64,000 bases of DNA from an uncultured Lachnospira sp. (lineage in GTDB: Bacteria > Bacillota > Clostridia > Lachnospirales > Lachnospiraceae): NCBI GenBank assembly GCA_934359185.1, contig CAKRLE010000006.1, positions 109,413-173,412 on the forward strand. The letters run 5' to 3'. The notes under the pieces were generated by a model. It was not told where the DNA came from. It searched no databases and saw only the letters and a program-made list of their open reading frames with translations. Below are positions 49,005 through 57,850 of the stretch, in pieces; position 1 is the stretch's first letter, and every line of letters begins with the position of its first letter. The position numbers were made by a program, and so were the translations under genes.

Positions 49005-49866
49005 AATCGTCCACCTCTATGTAATATCCGTCAGCATTCCCAAGATATTTACGAATCACAGAATATATTGTACCATCCGATTTCATCTCCTGTAACACAT
49101 CTGAAAGATGCCGGTTAAGTCCTCTCTCATCATATAGACTGAAAGCAGCTCCCAGGCCTACTATACTCAATGGCTCATCAAGTATCCTGTATTCCATGTT
49201 ATACTGTCTCATAAAATACTCAATCGAAGTGTCATGTGCGGCAATAGCATCCACATATCCTTTACTTAAAAATGTATATATAAGATCTCTTTTACGAACT
49301 GATATCACTTTACCAGGTCTTGAAATACCATATTTTTCATTTTCTTTAAACATCTGCTCTGGTTTTGTAGTTGACTGCACCGCAGCTACCCTTCCCTCAA
49401 GATCCTTAAGTGTATATATATCACTATCTGCACGGACTGCAACCGCCTGATGGCTCAGCATATATGGACCAGCCCATTTATAATCATTCTCTCTTCCATC
49501 CATTGAAAAGCAGCCCCATAAACAGTCAACCTCTCCTGACTCTAACAGCTGCTTCTTATCCTCCCATTCAATCAGCACAAACTTTGCTTTATATCCCATT
49601 CTTCTAAATGCTTCTGTCGCAAGCTCAACATCTATTCCTGCCTGTCTTCCATTTGAATCAATATAATTAAATGGCGGATAGTCATCACTTCCAATCAATA
49701 TCTCTGGCAGCACGTCATCATCCTGTGTATTCTTTCCTGTTGTTCCAGCATAAATTCCACAGCCACTAAATATAGCAGCCACAATGCACATAAGGCATAT
49801 TGCGGCTGCATGTTTTTTAATAGCTGTTAAAACGCTTAATCTTATATTATTGTAATGTAACTTCAT
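48997..49866 (-). CDS. Solute-binding lipoprotein (family 3)
   Basis: A 289-residue protein with a signal segment ending in the lipobox FSGC, then the periplasmic-type solute-binding fold of amino-acid receptors, with YPPFNYIDSNGRQAGIDVEL typical of the first lobe. No ABC permease is adjacent. Its end overlaps the start of the sensor kinase gene, so it most likely presents the ligand to that kinase instead of to a transporter. Confidence 0.85.
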   Translation of the reverse strand: MKLHYNNIRLSVLTAIKKHAAAICLMCIVAAIFSGCGIYAGTTGKNTQDDDVLPEILIGSDDYPPFNYIDSNGRQAGIDVELATEAFRRMGYKAKFVLIEWEDKKQLLESGEVDCLWGCFSMDGRENDYKWAGPYMLSHQAVAVRADSDIYTLKDLEGRVAAVQSTTKPEQMFKENEKYGISRPGKVISVRKRDLIYTFLSKGYVDAIAAHDTSIEYFMRQYNMEYRILDEPLSIVGLGAAFSLYDERGLNRHLSDVLQEMKSDGTIYSVIRKYLGNADGYYIEVDDYE

Positions 49867-49920
49867 AAACTTAATACTACATCTCCCACTTATGTATATA
49901 TTTAGAGGATTTTATTATTA

Positions 49921-49949
49921 ATTATCACATTAATCATGGAAAATGTAAA
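49921..49949 (-). promoter_or_regulatory. Promoter of the sensor/dehydratase operon
   Basis: On the minus strand TTTACA (49949-49944) and GATAAT (49926-49921) are 17 bases apart, with a TGT extended -10. It is the only good promoter before the solute-binding lipoprotein. Confidence 0.55.
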
Positions 49950-49977
49950 TAATAGTTTTTTATTTATTACATTTTAT

Positions 49978-50436
49978 TTATAATTTTACTTTTACCACAA
50001 TTTTCTTTACCGGACATGGTCCGTTTTTAGTCATCCGTCGTGGTGCATGTCCATCTTCAGGAGCAACTATGGCAAAATCTCCTGCTTTAAGAATTACACA
50101 GCCCGCATCTGCCGGCTCATTATAAAAAATCAAATCTCTTTCTGCATCATAGTCCATTGAAGGCGTAAGATTGTCTATCGGTTCATAGCCAAAGCTCTCC
50201 TCTCCTTCAACAACATACTGCACATCAAAATATTCGTGATGGCTTTCAAATGCACATTCATCCGGTGTCATTGTTGTATAACTCTGTACACTTGCATAGA
50301 CTTCATCTCCGTCAATCTCTGTTTTTCCAACTGGCAGTGACGCAAGATCTGTATCTCTTAAAAATGCAAATGCCTTCTTAAATTTTTCATCAAGATAGTT
50401 ATATTTCTCTGCTAATCTGATATTGGTTGTTAACAT
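49978..50436 (-). CDS. YhcH/YjgK/YiaL family protein
   Basis: A 152-residue single-domain beta-barrel protein of the family that includes E. coli YiaL and EbgC, thought to act as a sugar anomerase/isomerase. The metal-site stretches DPDECAFESHHEYFDVQYV-like and APEDGHAPRR are visible. The ATG at 50436 follows GGAGGATAT. In E. coli YiaL is encoded with YiaK, and a YiaK-like gene is at 54818-55819 here. Confidence 0.8.
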   Translation of the reverse strand: MLTTNIRLAEKYNYLDEKFKKAFAFLRDTDLASLPVGKTEIDGDEVYASVQSYTTMTPDECAFESHHEYFDVQYVVEGEESFGYEPIDNLTPSMDYDAERDLIFYNEPADAGCVILKAGDFAIVAPEDGHAPRRMTKNGPCPVKKIVVKVKL

Positions 50437-50472
50437 TTTTATATCCTCCTGCAATATTTTTTCATCTGGCCA

Positions 50473-51240
50473 TCATTTTTCAAGTGCTAAACCATCATTT
50501 TCAGGTCTGACAGCCAGATTAATAATCTCATCATAAAGTCCTAGTGCAGCATTTTTATCATATGAATATACAAGAAGCACATCAAGTATATATGGTGAAA
50601 ACTCCAGATTTAAGAGTCTTGCTGCAAATGCCATGGCTGCTATCTCTGAAAGACATGATATGGCAGACCTGTTTGAGAATGGATGCTTCCAAAGTTCTAC
50701 AGTCTCAGTTCTTGTGTAGATTTCTTTAACATGACGTTCTTCTACAACATGAAACAATTCGTGAGCAAGAAGTGTATTAATAAGCATTTCTCTATTAAGA
50801 ATGCCGCATCCACATTCATCTTCAATTCCTGCAGCTTTATCCACACAGTCTGTAAAAATTGTAATTTCATCTGGCTCTACAAATTGTGCAAACAGTACCA
50901 GTCCTCCACCTGTTGGAATATCCTGGTATTTTACCTTTACTCCAAGCTTTTCAGCCAGTTCCACGGGTTTATTTGTTCCATACTGTCCCACAGTCCGGCA
51001 AGCCCAGTCCCGTCCGCAGTCATTTGCTTTTGCAGTATACTGCATTTTCTGTTCTTCACTGAATTTTCCCTCCAGGGGTTCCCTGCTGAATGCATATCTC
51101 CCCAAGTCAGCTTCCGATAAAGTTTTAAGCTTTTCTACCATCTCTGGCAATGGTACTTCTGGATATTCTGGTGCCAAAACGGCATAGCCTTTTCCAGAAA
51201 AAGCATCTGCAAGCCTGTTCCATTTTTCACGTTTACCCAT
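50473..51240 (-). CDS. Zincin-like metallopeptidase domain protein
   Basis: A 255-residue protein of unrecognised family. It contains HExxH as LAHELFHVVEE near residue 160 and a later acidic helix SEIAAMAFAARLL, which together resemble the metal site of ImmA/IrrE-like zincins. A Cys-rich stretch IEDECGCGIL precedes the metal site. It is encoded between the HyuA-like and YiaL-like genes in one operon. Peptidase activity is not proven and the family link is weak. Confidence 0.5.
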   Translation of the reverse strand: MGKREKWNRLADAFSGKGYAVLAPEYPEVPLPEMVEKLKTLSEADLGRYAFSREPLEGKFSEEQKMQYTAKANDCGRDWACRTVGQYGTNKPVELAEKLGVKVKYQDIPTGGGLVLFAQFVEPDEITIFTDCVDKAAGIEDECGCGILNREMLINTLLAHELFHVVEERHVKEIYTRTETVELWKHPFSNRSAISCLSEIAAMAFAARLLNLEFSPYILDVLLVYSYDKNAALGLYDEIINLAVRPENDGLALEK

Positions 51241-51278
51241 ATAGTTTTCACCTCTGCATAAGACTCTGTCTGTTGTAT

Positions 51279-53405
51279 TTATAAGCTATTCTTGGCTCCC
51301 ACAATAATAATATCGTCTGTAGGATCAATCATCTGCATTTCGACTTCCATAAGCATCATAATTTTATCAAGATCTACTGAACCTGAGAAATCCATAACAC
51401 GTGCGCCTGCACAGATGTAATAATCCGGACGAAGGATTGCATCCTGCTGATAAATAGCCAGTTCTTCCCATAATTGAGAAACAACATTACGATAGCTTCC
51501 AGCTTTACAGAAAACCGCTTTTCCGTCATTTCTCTGCACCCTGATAAATCCTTTTTTATCCAGAATACGTACCGGATGCTTTCCTTTGCCTTCAATCGCA
51601 AATACATAGAAGTTCTTTGTTGAACATTCTTCATTAACTTCAGACTCTGAAACTTTAAGATCTTCTGCCGCAAGCTGTTTTGCTTCCTGCGCACTACACT
51701 CTTTTAACAGGTCTGTTGTCTTTACTTCTGTAGATCCGAGCGCTATGGCTGTCAGTTTAGAAGTCTGTGGATCAATCTCAATGTGTACATCTACGCTTTC
51801 TGCTGCCGCACCACTTTCAACAGCTTTGTCTATTGCCTCAGCTTTAATTGAACGTATATCCTCAGGTGTTGGATTTGGAACCACACGTTCCACAACATCT
51901 CTTACCATAGCCAGGGCAACACCTATAGACGAAATAACTTCCGCATTATCAGGAATAGAATAACGAAGTCCCATCTTGTCAGAGCAGAATCCAATAAGTG
52001 CAGCTGCGCCGCCACCTACTCCTACAAGGCTGATCTGGTCTTTTTCAAGACGATACTTATCTGCAAGATCCATAATTATCGGCTCAATTTTTTCATAAGC
52101 TCTTGTAAGAATCTGTGTTGCAACCTCTTCTACAGTTTTACCCATATAATCTGCAAGCGGTTTCATTGCTTTTCTTGCTGCATTTGCATTTCCATATGCA
52201 AAGTATTCTGGTTTAATCAGGCCAAGCACATTGGCTGCGCATGTATTTGTAATAGTTATGCGCTTGCCACTCTTCAATTCAATCGCTACATAATCATCCG
52301 GGTCGCCTTCCTTAGGACTAAAAAATACAACCTTCGGATCCACAATCTCTTCTTCTGGCGTAAATACAGCATAATCAAGACCTGCAATATGTGCCGAACG
52401 TGGTCCTACATCTTTAACTCCACCCTTGTCTGCACGAATCATGCTTCCACCTGCAACTCCAAGGACACGCACATCAAGACTGCTGATGTAAGTACGATGC
52501 CCTCCAACCACAGAATAATCAATCGCAGGACGTCCATCCTTGATAACACCTATGTTAGTTGTTGTTCCACCAACCTCAAAGTAAACTCCATTAGATGCAC
52601 GAAGATACATAAGACTTCCCATAACAGATGCTGCCGGACCAGATAACATAGTCAGTACCGGACGTTTTTTCATCTCGCTGATTTCCATAACGCCACCATC
52701 GCCACGCATAATCATCAACGGAACTTCTACTCCCGCACTCTTGACACTCTGCTCTGTAGAGTTGGCAGTATTGAGCATTTTAGGCAGAATTGATGCATTG
52801 ATTGCAGCCGTACGTGTACGTCTTGTCAATCCATAAAGTTTTGTAATTTCGCTGGCTGCCGTTGCTTCAAGGTCCATATCTTTTGCAATTCTGCAGATAC
52901 CATTCTCGTTTTCCATGTCATCCACACCAAAAGATTCACTGGCAACTATAACCTGCGCCCCATCTCCAACTAAAGATTTTATTGTATCTGTCACAACCTG
53001 GTCAGACAACTTCTCATCACAGATATAACGATTCTTAAGATGAATAAAACGGCCTGAACCAAGATTAATATCTTTCATATTTGTCTGTGCTTTTGCTACA
53101 ACTCCGCCAATTCCCTTAGGACCTACACCAATCACACCAACATTAGCAACATCACCTTCAATCAAGGCATTAGTTGCCTGAGTTGTCGAATGTGCTACAA
53201 ATATGACATCCTTAGGATCAATATTATTTTCTTTAAGACAGTTCTGAAATGCTGCTACAACACCAGCTGCCACACCATCTTTATCATCATGGGTTGTCTT
53301 AACAGAAGATTTTCCAATTATTTCATGTGTTGCATTGTCAATGGCAACCGCTTTTGTGTGCGTTCCACCTACATCAATGCCCATACGTACTTTTCTATCG
53401 CTCAT
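51279..53405 (-). CDS. Hydantoinase/oxoprolinase family protein, HyuA-like
   Basis: A 708-residue ATP-dependent enzyme of the hydantoinase A/5-oxoprolinase family. The N-terminus has the actin-like nucleotide loop GIDVGGTHTKAVAID, a second phosphate loop GGGAAALIGF lies near residue 470, and VGGTTTNIGV fits the family. Such enzymes open cyclic amides or carboxylate ketones with ATP. The HyuB partner subunit usual in hydantoinases and carboxylases is not next to it, so the reaction is unclear. Confidence 0.82.
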   Translation of the reverse strand: MSDRKVRMGIDVGGTHTKAVAIDNATHEIIGKSSVKTTHDDKDGVAAGVVAAFQNCLKENNIDPKDVIFVAHSTTQATNALIEGDVANVGVIGVGPKGIGGVVAKAQTNMKDINLGSGRFIHLKNRYICDEKLSDQVVTDTIKSLVGDGAQVIVASESFGVDDMENENGICRIAKDMDLEATAASEITKLYGLTRRTRTAAINASILPKMLNTANSTEQSVKSAGVEVPLMIMRGDGGVMEISEMKKRPVLTMLSGPAASVMGSLMYLRASNGVYFEVGGTTTNIGVIKDGRPAIDYSVVGGHRTYISSLDVRVLGVAGGSMIRADKGGVKDVGPRSAHIAGLDYAVFTPEEEIVDPKVVFFSPKEGDPDDYVAIELKSGKRITITNTCAANVLGLIKPEYFAYGNANAARKAMKPLADYMGKTVEEVATQILTRAYEKIEPIIMDLADKYRLEKDQISLVGVGGGAAALIGFCSDKMGLRYSIPDNAEVISSIGVALAMVRDVVERVVPNPTPEDIRSIKAEAIDKAVESGAAAESVDVHIEIDPQTSKLTAIALGSTEVKTTDLLKECSAQEAKQLAAEDLKVSESEVNEECSTKNFYVFAIEGKGKHPVRILDKKGFIRVQRNDGKAVFCKAGSYRNVVSQLWEELAIYQQDAILRPDYYICAGARVMDFSGSVDLDKIMMLMEVEMQMIDPTDDIIIVGAKNSL

Positions 53406-53419
53406 TTTTCAGGTCCTCC

Positions 53420-54772
53420 TTAACCAAACATAAAATAAGTTATTGCCTGCATGATGATACATACAAGCCATGCATATGGCAATGTCATCTTCAGATGATC
53501 TCTTGTAGATACTTTTGCATAACTTACTCCCCACGCAATCCAGCTCTGTGTCATACATATAGATACATTCATTGTTATTGAAGGAATAGCCATCAATGCG
53601 TACAGATAAGGTGTAGAGAATCCAATTCCTTTTAGGATTCCAAGTGTAGCTGCTCCACATCCGAACAGAGTAAATGGTCCTCTGAACAATCCCAGTGGTG
53701 CAAGCAATGCAAATACAATACTGATAACCATTGTATTATTTGGAATGATATTTCCAAGCAGTGCATTGAAATATGGCACACAAAGCTCTGCCGCCTTGTT
53801 GAACATAGGAATCATAAGCAGGAAGCCTACAAGTGGTGCAGTATCAACAACACCATCATAAAAATCCTTATTTAATACGCGGCATGCCCCACGAAATGAA
53901 GTCAGCTTCTTACATACAAACAGCGCGTAAAAACTACCGATTGTAAATCCAAGAATAATTGGAACTTTAAACACAACCAGAAGTACAACTGGAATAATTG
54001 GTGCAATTAATGCAACTGTTGGAACATAGCCAGGACGTGCTTTTCTTGCTGCAGATGCACTCCATGCATGAACAGTTTTCTTTTTTCCAAGTGTCACAAT
54101 ACACATCAGGATAACTACCAGAAGCTGTACCGCAACTCCTATAACCGCCCAGCGCAGACGTGCCGGGTCATTGTATGTGATAAGCTGTTTTCCGTCTTCT
54201 CCAAGGAAGAATCCGAGGAACTGTCCAGTAAGTACTGGATTTAAGTACAATCCTGCTCCAACACTCATCATAAATGAGCCGATGGAAAGTGTCTTAGGAA
54301 TGCCAAGGCTCATAAGGATTGGAAGAATAATTACTCCAATCGCAACAACAGCACCTGCTCCAAATAATGTAGAGAATATTGCTGTTGTAACTATAGAAAG
54401 TAATACACATATAATAACTGGTTTGTCACCACCAAGCTCAACAGCTTTACGAATAAGTGCATCCGCAATTCCTGTCTGAAGAAGTACACGGCCAAACCAA
54501 GCACCAAACACAACATTTACAAGTACATTTCCCCATCCTTCAGGACCAGACTGGAAAACTTTCGTAATTGCATTTACCACACTGATATCCGTAATTCCCG
54601 GATATGAAGCAACAAATTCAGGGTTTGTTGCAAATGTATTTCCTATAAGCGGAAGTACTGTCCAAATGATTGCCATAATCAGCATACCCATCATCAGGTT
54701 ACCGCCACGCACTGCGTATACGGCAAGTCCCACAAATGAGATGAGCAGCAGGATTCCAATAATATATTCCAT
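53420..54772 (-). CDS. Permease, ion-transporter superfamily (CitMHS/GntP-like)
   Basis: A 450-residue membrane protein with about 12 hydrophobic segments. The paired motifs FGAWFGRVLLQTG and TLFGAGAVVAIGVIILPIL occur in carboxylate and gluconate permeases. It is probably the importer for the substrate handled by the neighbouring enzymes, and it lies 14 bases from the HyuA-like gene. The exact family is not certain. Confidence 0.65.
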   Translation of the reverse strand: MEYIIGILLLISFVGLAVYAVRGGNLMMGMLIMAIIWTVLPLIGNTFATNPEFVASYPGITDISVVNAITKVFQSGPEGWGNVLVNVVFGAWFGRVLLQTGIADALIRKAVELGGDKPVIICVLLSIVTTAIFSTLFGAGAVVAIGVIILPILMSLGIPKTLSIGSFMMSVGAGLYLNPVLTGQFLGFFLGEDGKQLITYNDPARLRWAVIGVAVQLLVVILMCIVTLGKKKTVHAWSASAARKARPGYVPTVALIAPIIPVVLLVVFKVPIILGFTIGSFYALFVCKKLTSFRGACRVLNKDFYDGVVDTAPLVGFLLMIPMFNKAAELCVPYFNALLGNIIPNNTMVISIVFALLAPLGLFRGPFTLFGCGAATLGILKGIGFSTPYLYALMAIPSITMNVSICMTQSWIAWGVSYAKVSTRDHLKMTLPYAWLVCIIMQAITYFMFG

Positions 54773-54817
54773 AACGCTTCCTCCTGTATCAAAAACTATA
54801 AATTTTATCTTTTATTT

Positions 54818-55819
54818 TTACATCTTTAAAATTGATTCCCAGACCTCTTCTACAACTGGAATTCCCTGTTCTTTATTTTCCTTAATATTCTTAAGCTCTA
54901 ATTCTCCTGGATAAAGCACCTCTCCACCTTCTTTAATCGGTTCAGAAGATTTCACATCTGCCAGAATCTCATCCACAATTGCATCTGTCTGTTCTACTGT
55001 GTTGAATTTCAAAGGATCTATAGCAATCATAATCTGTGTAAGACCAATTTCATCACCAAATGTTCCAATTTTATTAACAGAGTTGCCATCTGTAAGAACT
55101 GTTGCAATAAGATCAAGTACAATAGAAAGTCCACTTCCTTTCCAATATCCCATTGGAAGCACACGCCATGTTTTTTCAATTTCTGCCGGGTCAGTTGTAA
55201 GCTCTCCCTTTGTATCATATCCTCCCGGAACTGGAAGCTTCAGACCTTTAAGCCTGCAGTCTTCAATTTTACCATATGAAAACTGTGATACCGCACAGTC
55301 AATCATTGCATGTTCTCCGTTAGAACGAGGCACTGCCATGATAAGTGGGTTATTTCCAATTTTACGATTTAATCCGCCCCATGCCGGCATATTTGGCATT
55401 GTATTAGACCAGCAGATTCCGATACATCCATGGTCTGCTGCAAGCCATCCATATGTTCCGCCACGCATCCAGTGATTGTTATTGCCAAGAGCCACACAGC
55501 CAATTCCATTTTCTTTTGCAAGCTCACATGCACGATCCATCGCACGCTTAGCATTCAATGGTCCGAATCCACGATGTCCATCCCATCTTTCAATTGCCCC
55601 CATCTTCATCTCGCATGTAGCCCTTGCATTCGGATCAATCTCCCCTTTTTCAAGGTAACTTACTACTCTTGGGAAACGGTTCAATCCATGCGAATACACA
55701 CCAGCCAGACTATTCTGTGCAAATATAATTGCTGCATTCTCAGCATCCTCACGAACAAATCCCTTTTTTTCTAACACTCTTGCAAATTCCTTTACCATTA
55801 CATCATATTGAACTCTCAT
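54818..55819 (-). CDS. YiaK/Ldh2-type NAD(P) oxidoreductase
   Basis: A 333-residue member of the malate/L-sulfolactate/2,3-diketogulonate reductase family, with HGLNRFPR, NNHWMRGGTYGW and WSNTMPNMPAWGG as characteristic parts. It reduces a 2-oxo acid or oxidises a 2-hydroxy acid; ureidoglycolate dehydrogenase is also in this family, which would suit a hydantoin-like substrate. It is the first gene of the LacI-controlled operon, starting behind GGAGATTAAC. Confidence 0.85.
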   Translation of the reverse strand: MRVQYDVMVKEFARVLEKKGFVREDAENAAIIFAQNSLAGVYSHGLNRFPRVVSYLEKGEIDPNARATCEMKMGAIERWDGHRGFGPLNAKRAMDRACELAKENGIGCVALGNNNHWMRGGTYGWLAADHGCIGICWSNTMPNMPAWGGLNRKIGNNPLIMAVPRSNGEHAMIDCAVSQFSYGKIEDCRLKGLKLPVPGGYDTKGELTTDPAEIEKTWRVLPMGYWKGSGLSIVLDLIATVLTDGNSVNKIGTFGDEIGLTQIMIAIDPLKFNTVEQTDAIVDEILADVKSSEPIKEGGEVLYPGELELKNIKENKEQGIPVVEEVWESILKM

Positions 55820-55860
55820 GTTAATCTCCTTTCAGTTTAAAGAAAATAATGTTTCATATT

Positions 55861-55875
55861 TATAAAAGCGCTTTC
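55861..55875. promoter_or_regulatory. LacI-type operator before the YiaK-like gene
   Basis: The palindrome AAAGCGCTTT within TATAAAAGCGCTTTC lies at the expected start of transcription, just downstream of the -10. A sister site lies before the LacI gene (57121-57136). Confidence 0.6.
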
Positions 55876-55884
55876 TTGTCTTTT

Positions 55885-55912
55885 ATTATATTAATTTAAT
55901 CCATTTTGTCAA
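55885..55912 (-). promoter_or_regulatory. Promoter of the catabolic operon
   Basis: On the minus strand TTGACA (55912-55907) and TATAAT (55890-55885) are 16 bases apart, 10 bases before the operator. Confidence 0.7.
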
Positions 55913-56013
55913 TTTCTAATGATTATTCTTTATTATTTTCAGCATTATGCCAAATAGATTAATTGATTTTAGTGCATTATGCTGATTATTTTTTAACAAT
56001 CTTTCATATGTTT

Positions 56014-56027
56014 TGCAAGCGTTTTCA
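56014..56027 (+). promoter_or_regulatory. Possible CcpA cre site
   Basis: TGCAAGCGTTTTCA matches 13 of 14 positions of the cre consensus TGWAANCGNTNWCA. It is about 100 bases upstream of the catabolic promoter, an unusual position, so the call is weak. Confidence 0.35.
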
Positions 56028-56044
56028 CGAATCAGATAAAAAAA

Positions 56045-56081
56045 AGGAAAACTTTCAATATCTTTCATTAAAAGTTTTCCT
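56045..56081 (-). terminator. Intrinsic terminator after the LacI gene
   Basis: AGGAAAACTTT (56045-56055) pairs with AAAGTTTTCCT (56071-56081); on the minus strand it continues into a T run of eight or more. Confidence 0.8.
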
Positions 56082-56098
56082 GTCTGATTATTATTATG

Positions 56099-57088
56099 TT
56101 ATGTTGTCTTTCCTTCCACAAGCTCTGGCTGGATCACACAGGAAGAATACACATCTGTATGTTCAATAAGACTCGTAAGAAGCTGGACGCTCATCATAGC
56201 AACCATTTCTGGTTTATTATCAATTGTCGTAAGACGCGGTTCACAGATTTTTGCATACTCTGAATTATTATATCCCGTAACAGCCACATCTTTCGGCACA
56301 CGAAGACCAGCACGTATCAACGCCTTTACTACCCCCGTCGCTGTAATATCTTCTCCACAGACAATTGCCGTGAATTTATTTTTTCCATCAATCAGCTTCT
56401 CAACGGCTTCGATTCCACCCTGAATGCCTTTATATGTTTTAACAACATATTGTGAAGCGTCACTGATGCCATGTCTTTCTAATGTTTTTATGAATCCTTC
56501 ACATTTGAGCTTTGCACTGACTGTATCCATATCTTTTAGATAGTACATCTGGGTATGACCCTTTTTCATCAGATGTTCCACAGCAAGAGATACCCCATAC
56601 TGATCATCCACTAATACTGAATACGAATTCGGCGATTCCAGCTTGCCATTTGCCAGCACAACCGGAATATTTTTTATCATATTTCCAATGTTCTCTTTTT
56701 TACAGATTGTATTAAAAACCGATCCTACCAGTACAATTCCATCCACTTTTTTTTCGAGCACTGTCTTTAAGTACTTTACTGTCTCATTCAGTTCGCCACC
56801 TGTATTACATATGGTAACCTCGTATCCACGGCGGCTGAATTCGCGTTCAATTGTATAAGCAGTTCTCGCATAATGTGGTACGCGTATGTCTACCGTAAGA
56901 ACAGCAACCGTTTTCATTGATTTGCTTACCATTCCACGGGCAATTGCACTCGGCGTATAATCGTGCCTGTCCAGAATTTCCTCAACCTTTTTTCTGGTAG
57001 CCTCATTCACATTCCCTTTATTATTCATAACACGAGAAACTGTCGAGATAGAAACCCCGGCCTCTTTAGCTATGTCATATATATTCAT
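56099..57088 (-). CDS. LacI family transcriptional regulator
   Basis: A 329-residue repressor: N-terminal helix-turn-helix and hinge (IYDIAKEAGVSISTVSRVMNN), then a sugar-binding-protein-like ligand domain. Near-identical palindromes downstream of its own promoter and of the catabolic promoter suggest autoregulation and control of the YiaK-like operon. The inducer is unknown. GAAGGAAACG precedes the ATG. Confidence 0.93.
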   Translation of the reverse strand: MNIYDIAKEAGVSISTVSRVMNNKGNVNEATRKKVEEILDRHDYTPSAIARGMVSKSMKTVAVLTVDIRVPHYARTAYTIEREFSRRGYEVTICNTGGELNETVKYLKTVLEKKVDGIVLVGSVFNTICKKENIGNMIKNIPVVLANGKLESPNSYSVLVDDQYGVSLAVEHLMKKGHTQMYYLKDMDTVSAKLKCEGFIKTLERHGISDASQYVVKTYKGIQGGIEAVEKLIDGKNKFTAIVCGEDITATGVVKALIRAGLRVPKDVAVTGYNNSEYAKICEPRLTTIDNKPEMVAMMSVQLLTSLIEHTDVYSSCVIQPELVEGKTT

Positions 57089-57120
57089 CGTTTCCTTCTT
57101 TTCGCTGATTTCATTTTTAT

Positions 57121-57136
57121 GAAAGCACTTTTATAT
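57121..57136. promoter_or_regulatory. LacI-type operator before the LacI gene
   Basis: GAAAGCACTTTTATAT resembles the inverse of the YiaK-like operator (core AAAGCACTTT versus AAAGCGCTTT) and lies directly downstream of the -10. Confidence 0.55.
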
Positions 57137-57140
57137 CATG

Positions 57141-57170
57141 AGAATACATGATTTGCGACATATTTGTCAA
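57141..57170 (-). promoter_or_regulatory. Promoter of the LacI gene
   Basis: On the minus strand TTGACA (57170-57165) and TATTCT (57146-57141) are 18 bases apart, with the operator covering the start site. Confidence 0.65.
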
Positions 57171-57277
57171 GACTTATTTATTTTTCATTCTTCTGCCTTG
57201 AATTATGTATTCCCTTTGCAGCATCAGACATGCTCTTCTTAAATTTCATAAATGATTTTAAAATGCACTACTGTAAT

Positions 57278-57850
57278 TTAGTACAAATATCTGATGGCAT
57301 ACAATATAATTCCTGCACACCCTGAGCCGGCCATAACCCAGAGCGGATTAGGCTTCCATATTCTTAAAACCAGAATACTGACTGCAAAAATAACTACAGC
57401 AATTATATCTAAAGATGCTAAATTATCGGGAAGTACTCTTTGTCCATATAACGCCATAATCAACAGCGAAATCCCTGCCGATGCAATCATTGCAATCACA
57501 GCTGGACGAAGTCCGGCAAGGACTCCCTGCACCATATCCATTCCACGAAAACGATAATAGATATACGCAAGAGTTATCACAATTATGCAGGACGGAAATA
57601 CACATCCAATAGTCGCAATAACCGCTCCTGGCAACCCTGCCACTTGTATTCCAACAAATGTCGCAGAGTTAATCGCAATTGGTCCAGGAGTCATTTCAGC
57701 TATAGTCATTATATCTGCAAATTGTTTCATAGTCAGCCAGGCGTGAATATCAACTACCTGATTTTGTATTAAAGGCATCGCAGCATAACCGCCTCCAATA
57801 CTAAATAATCCAATCTGAAAAAAACTCCAGAACAATTCAATGTATGTCAT
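57278..57850 (-). CDS. Chromate transporter half, C-terminal type
   Basis: A 190-residue membrane protein of the ChrA family, one half of a split (short-chain) transporter. It has the conserved GGGYAAMPLIQN start and EMTPGPIAINSATFVG. Split pairs are common in Firmicutes and may transport chromate/sulphate-like anions. It overlaps the other half by 14 bases. Confidence 0.88.
   Translation of the reverse strand: MTYIELFWSFFQIGLFSIGGGYAAMPLIQNQVVDIHAWLTMKQFADIMTIAEMTPGPIAINSATFVGIQVAGLPGAVIATIGCVFPSCIIVITLAYIYYRFRGMDMVQGVLAGLRPAVIAMIASAGISLLIMALYGQRVLPDNLASLDIIAVVIFAVSILVLRIWKPNPLWVMAGSGCAGIILYAIRYLY

Noticed and set aside
57180..57252. Mini-ORF of 23 codons on the minus strand after the chromate transporter
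   Set aside because: No ribosome site, no family recognised, and too short to distinguish from chance.
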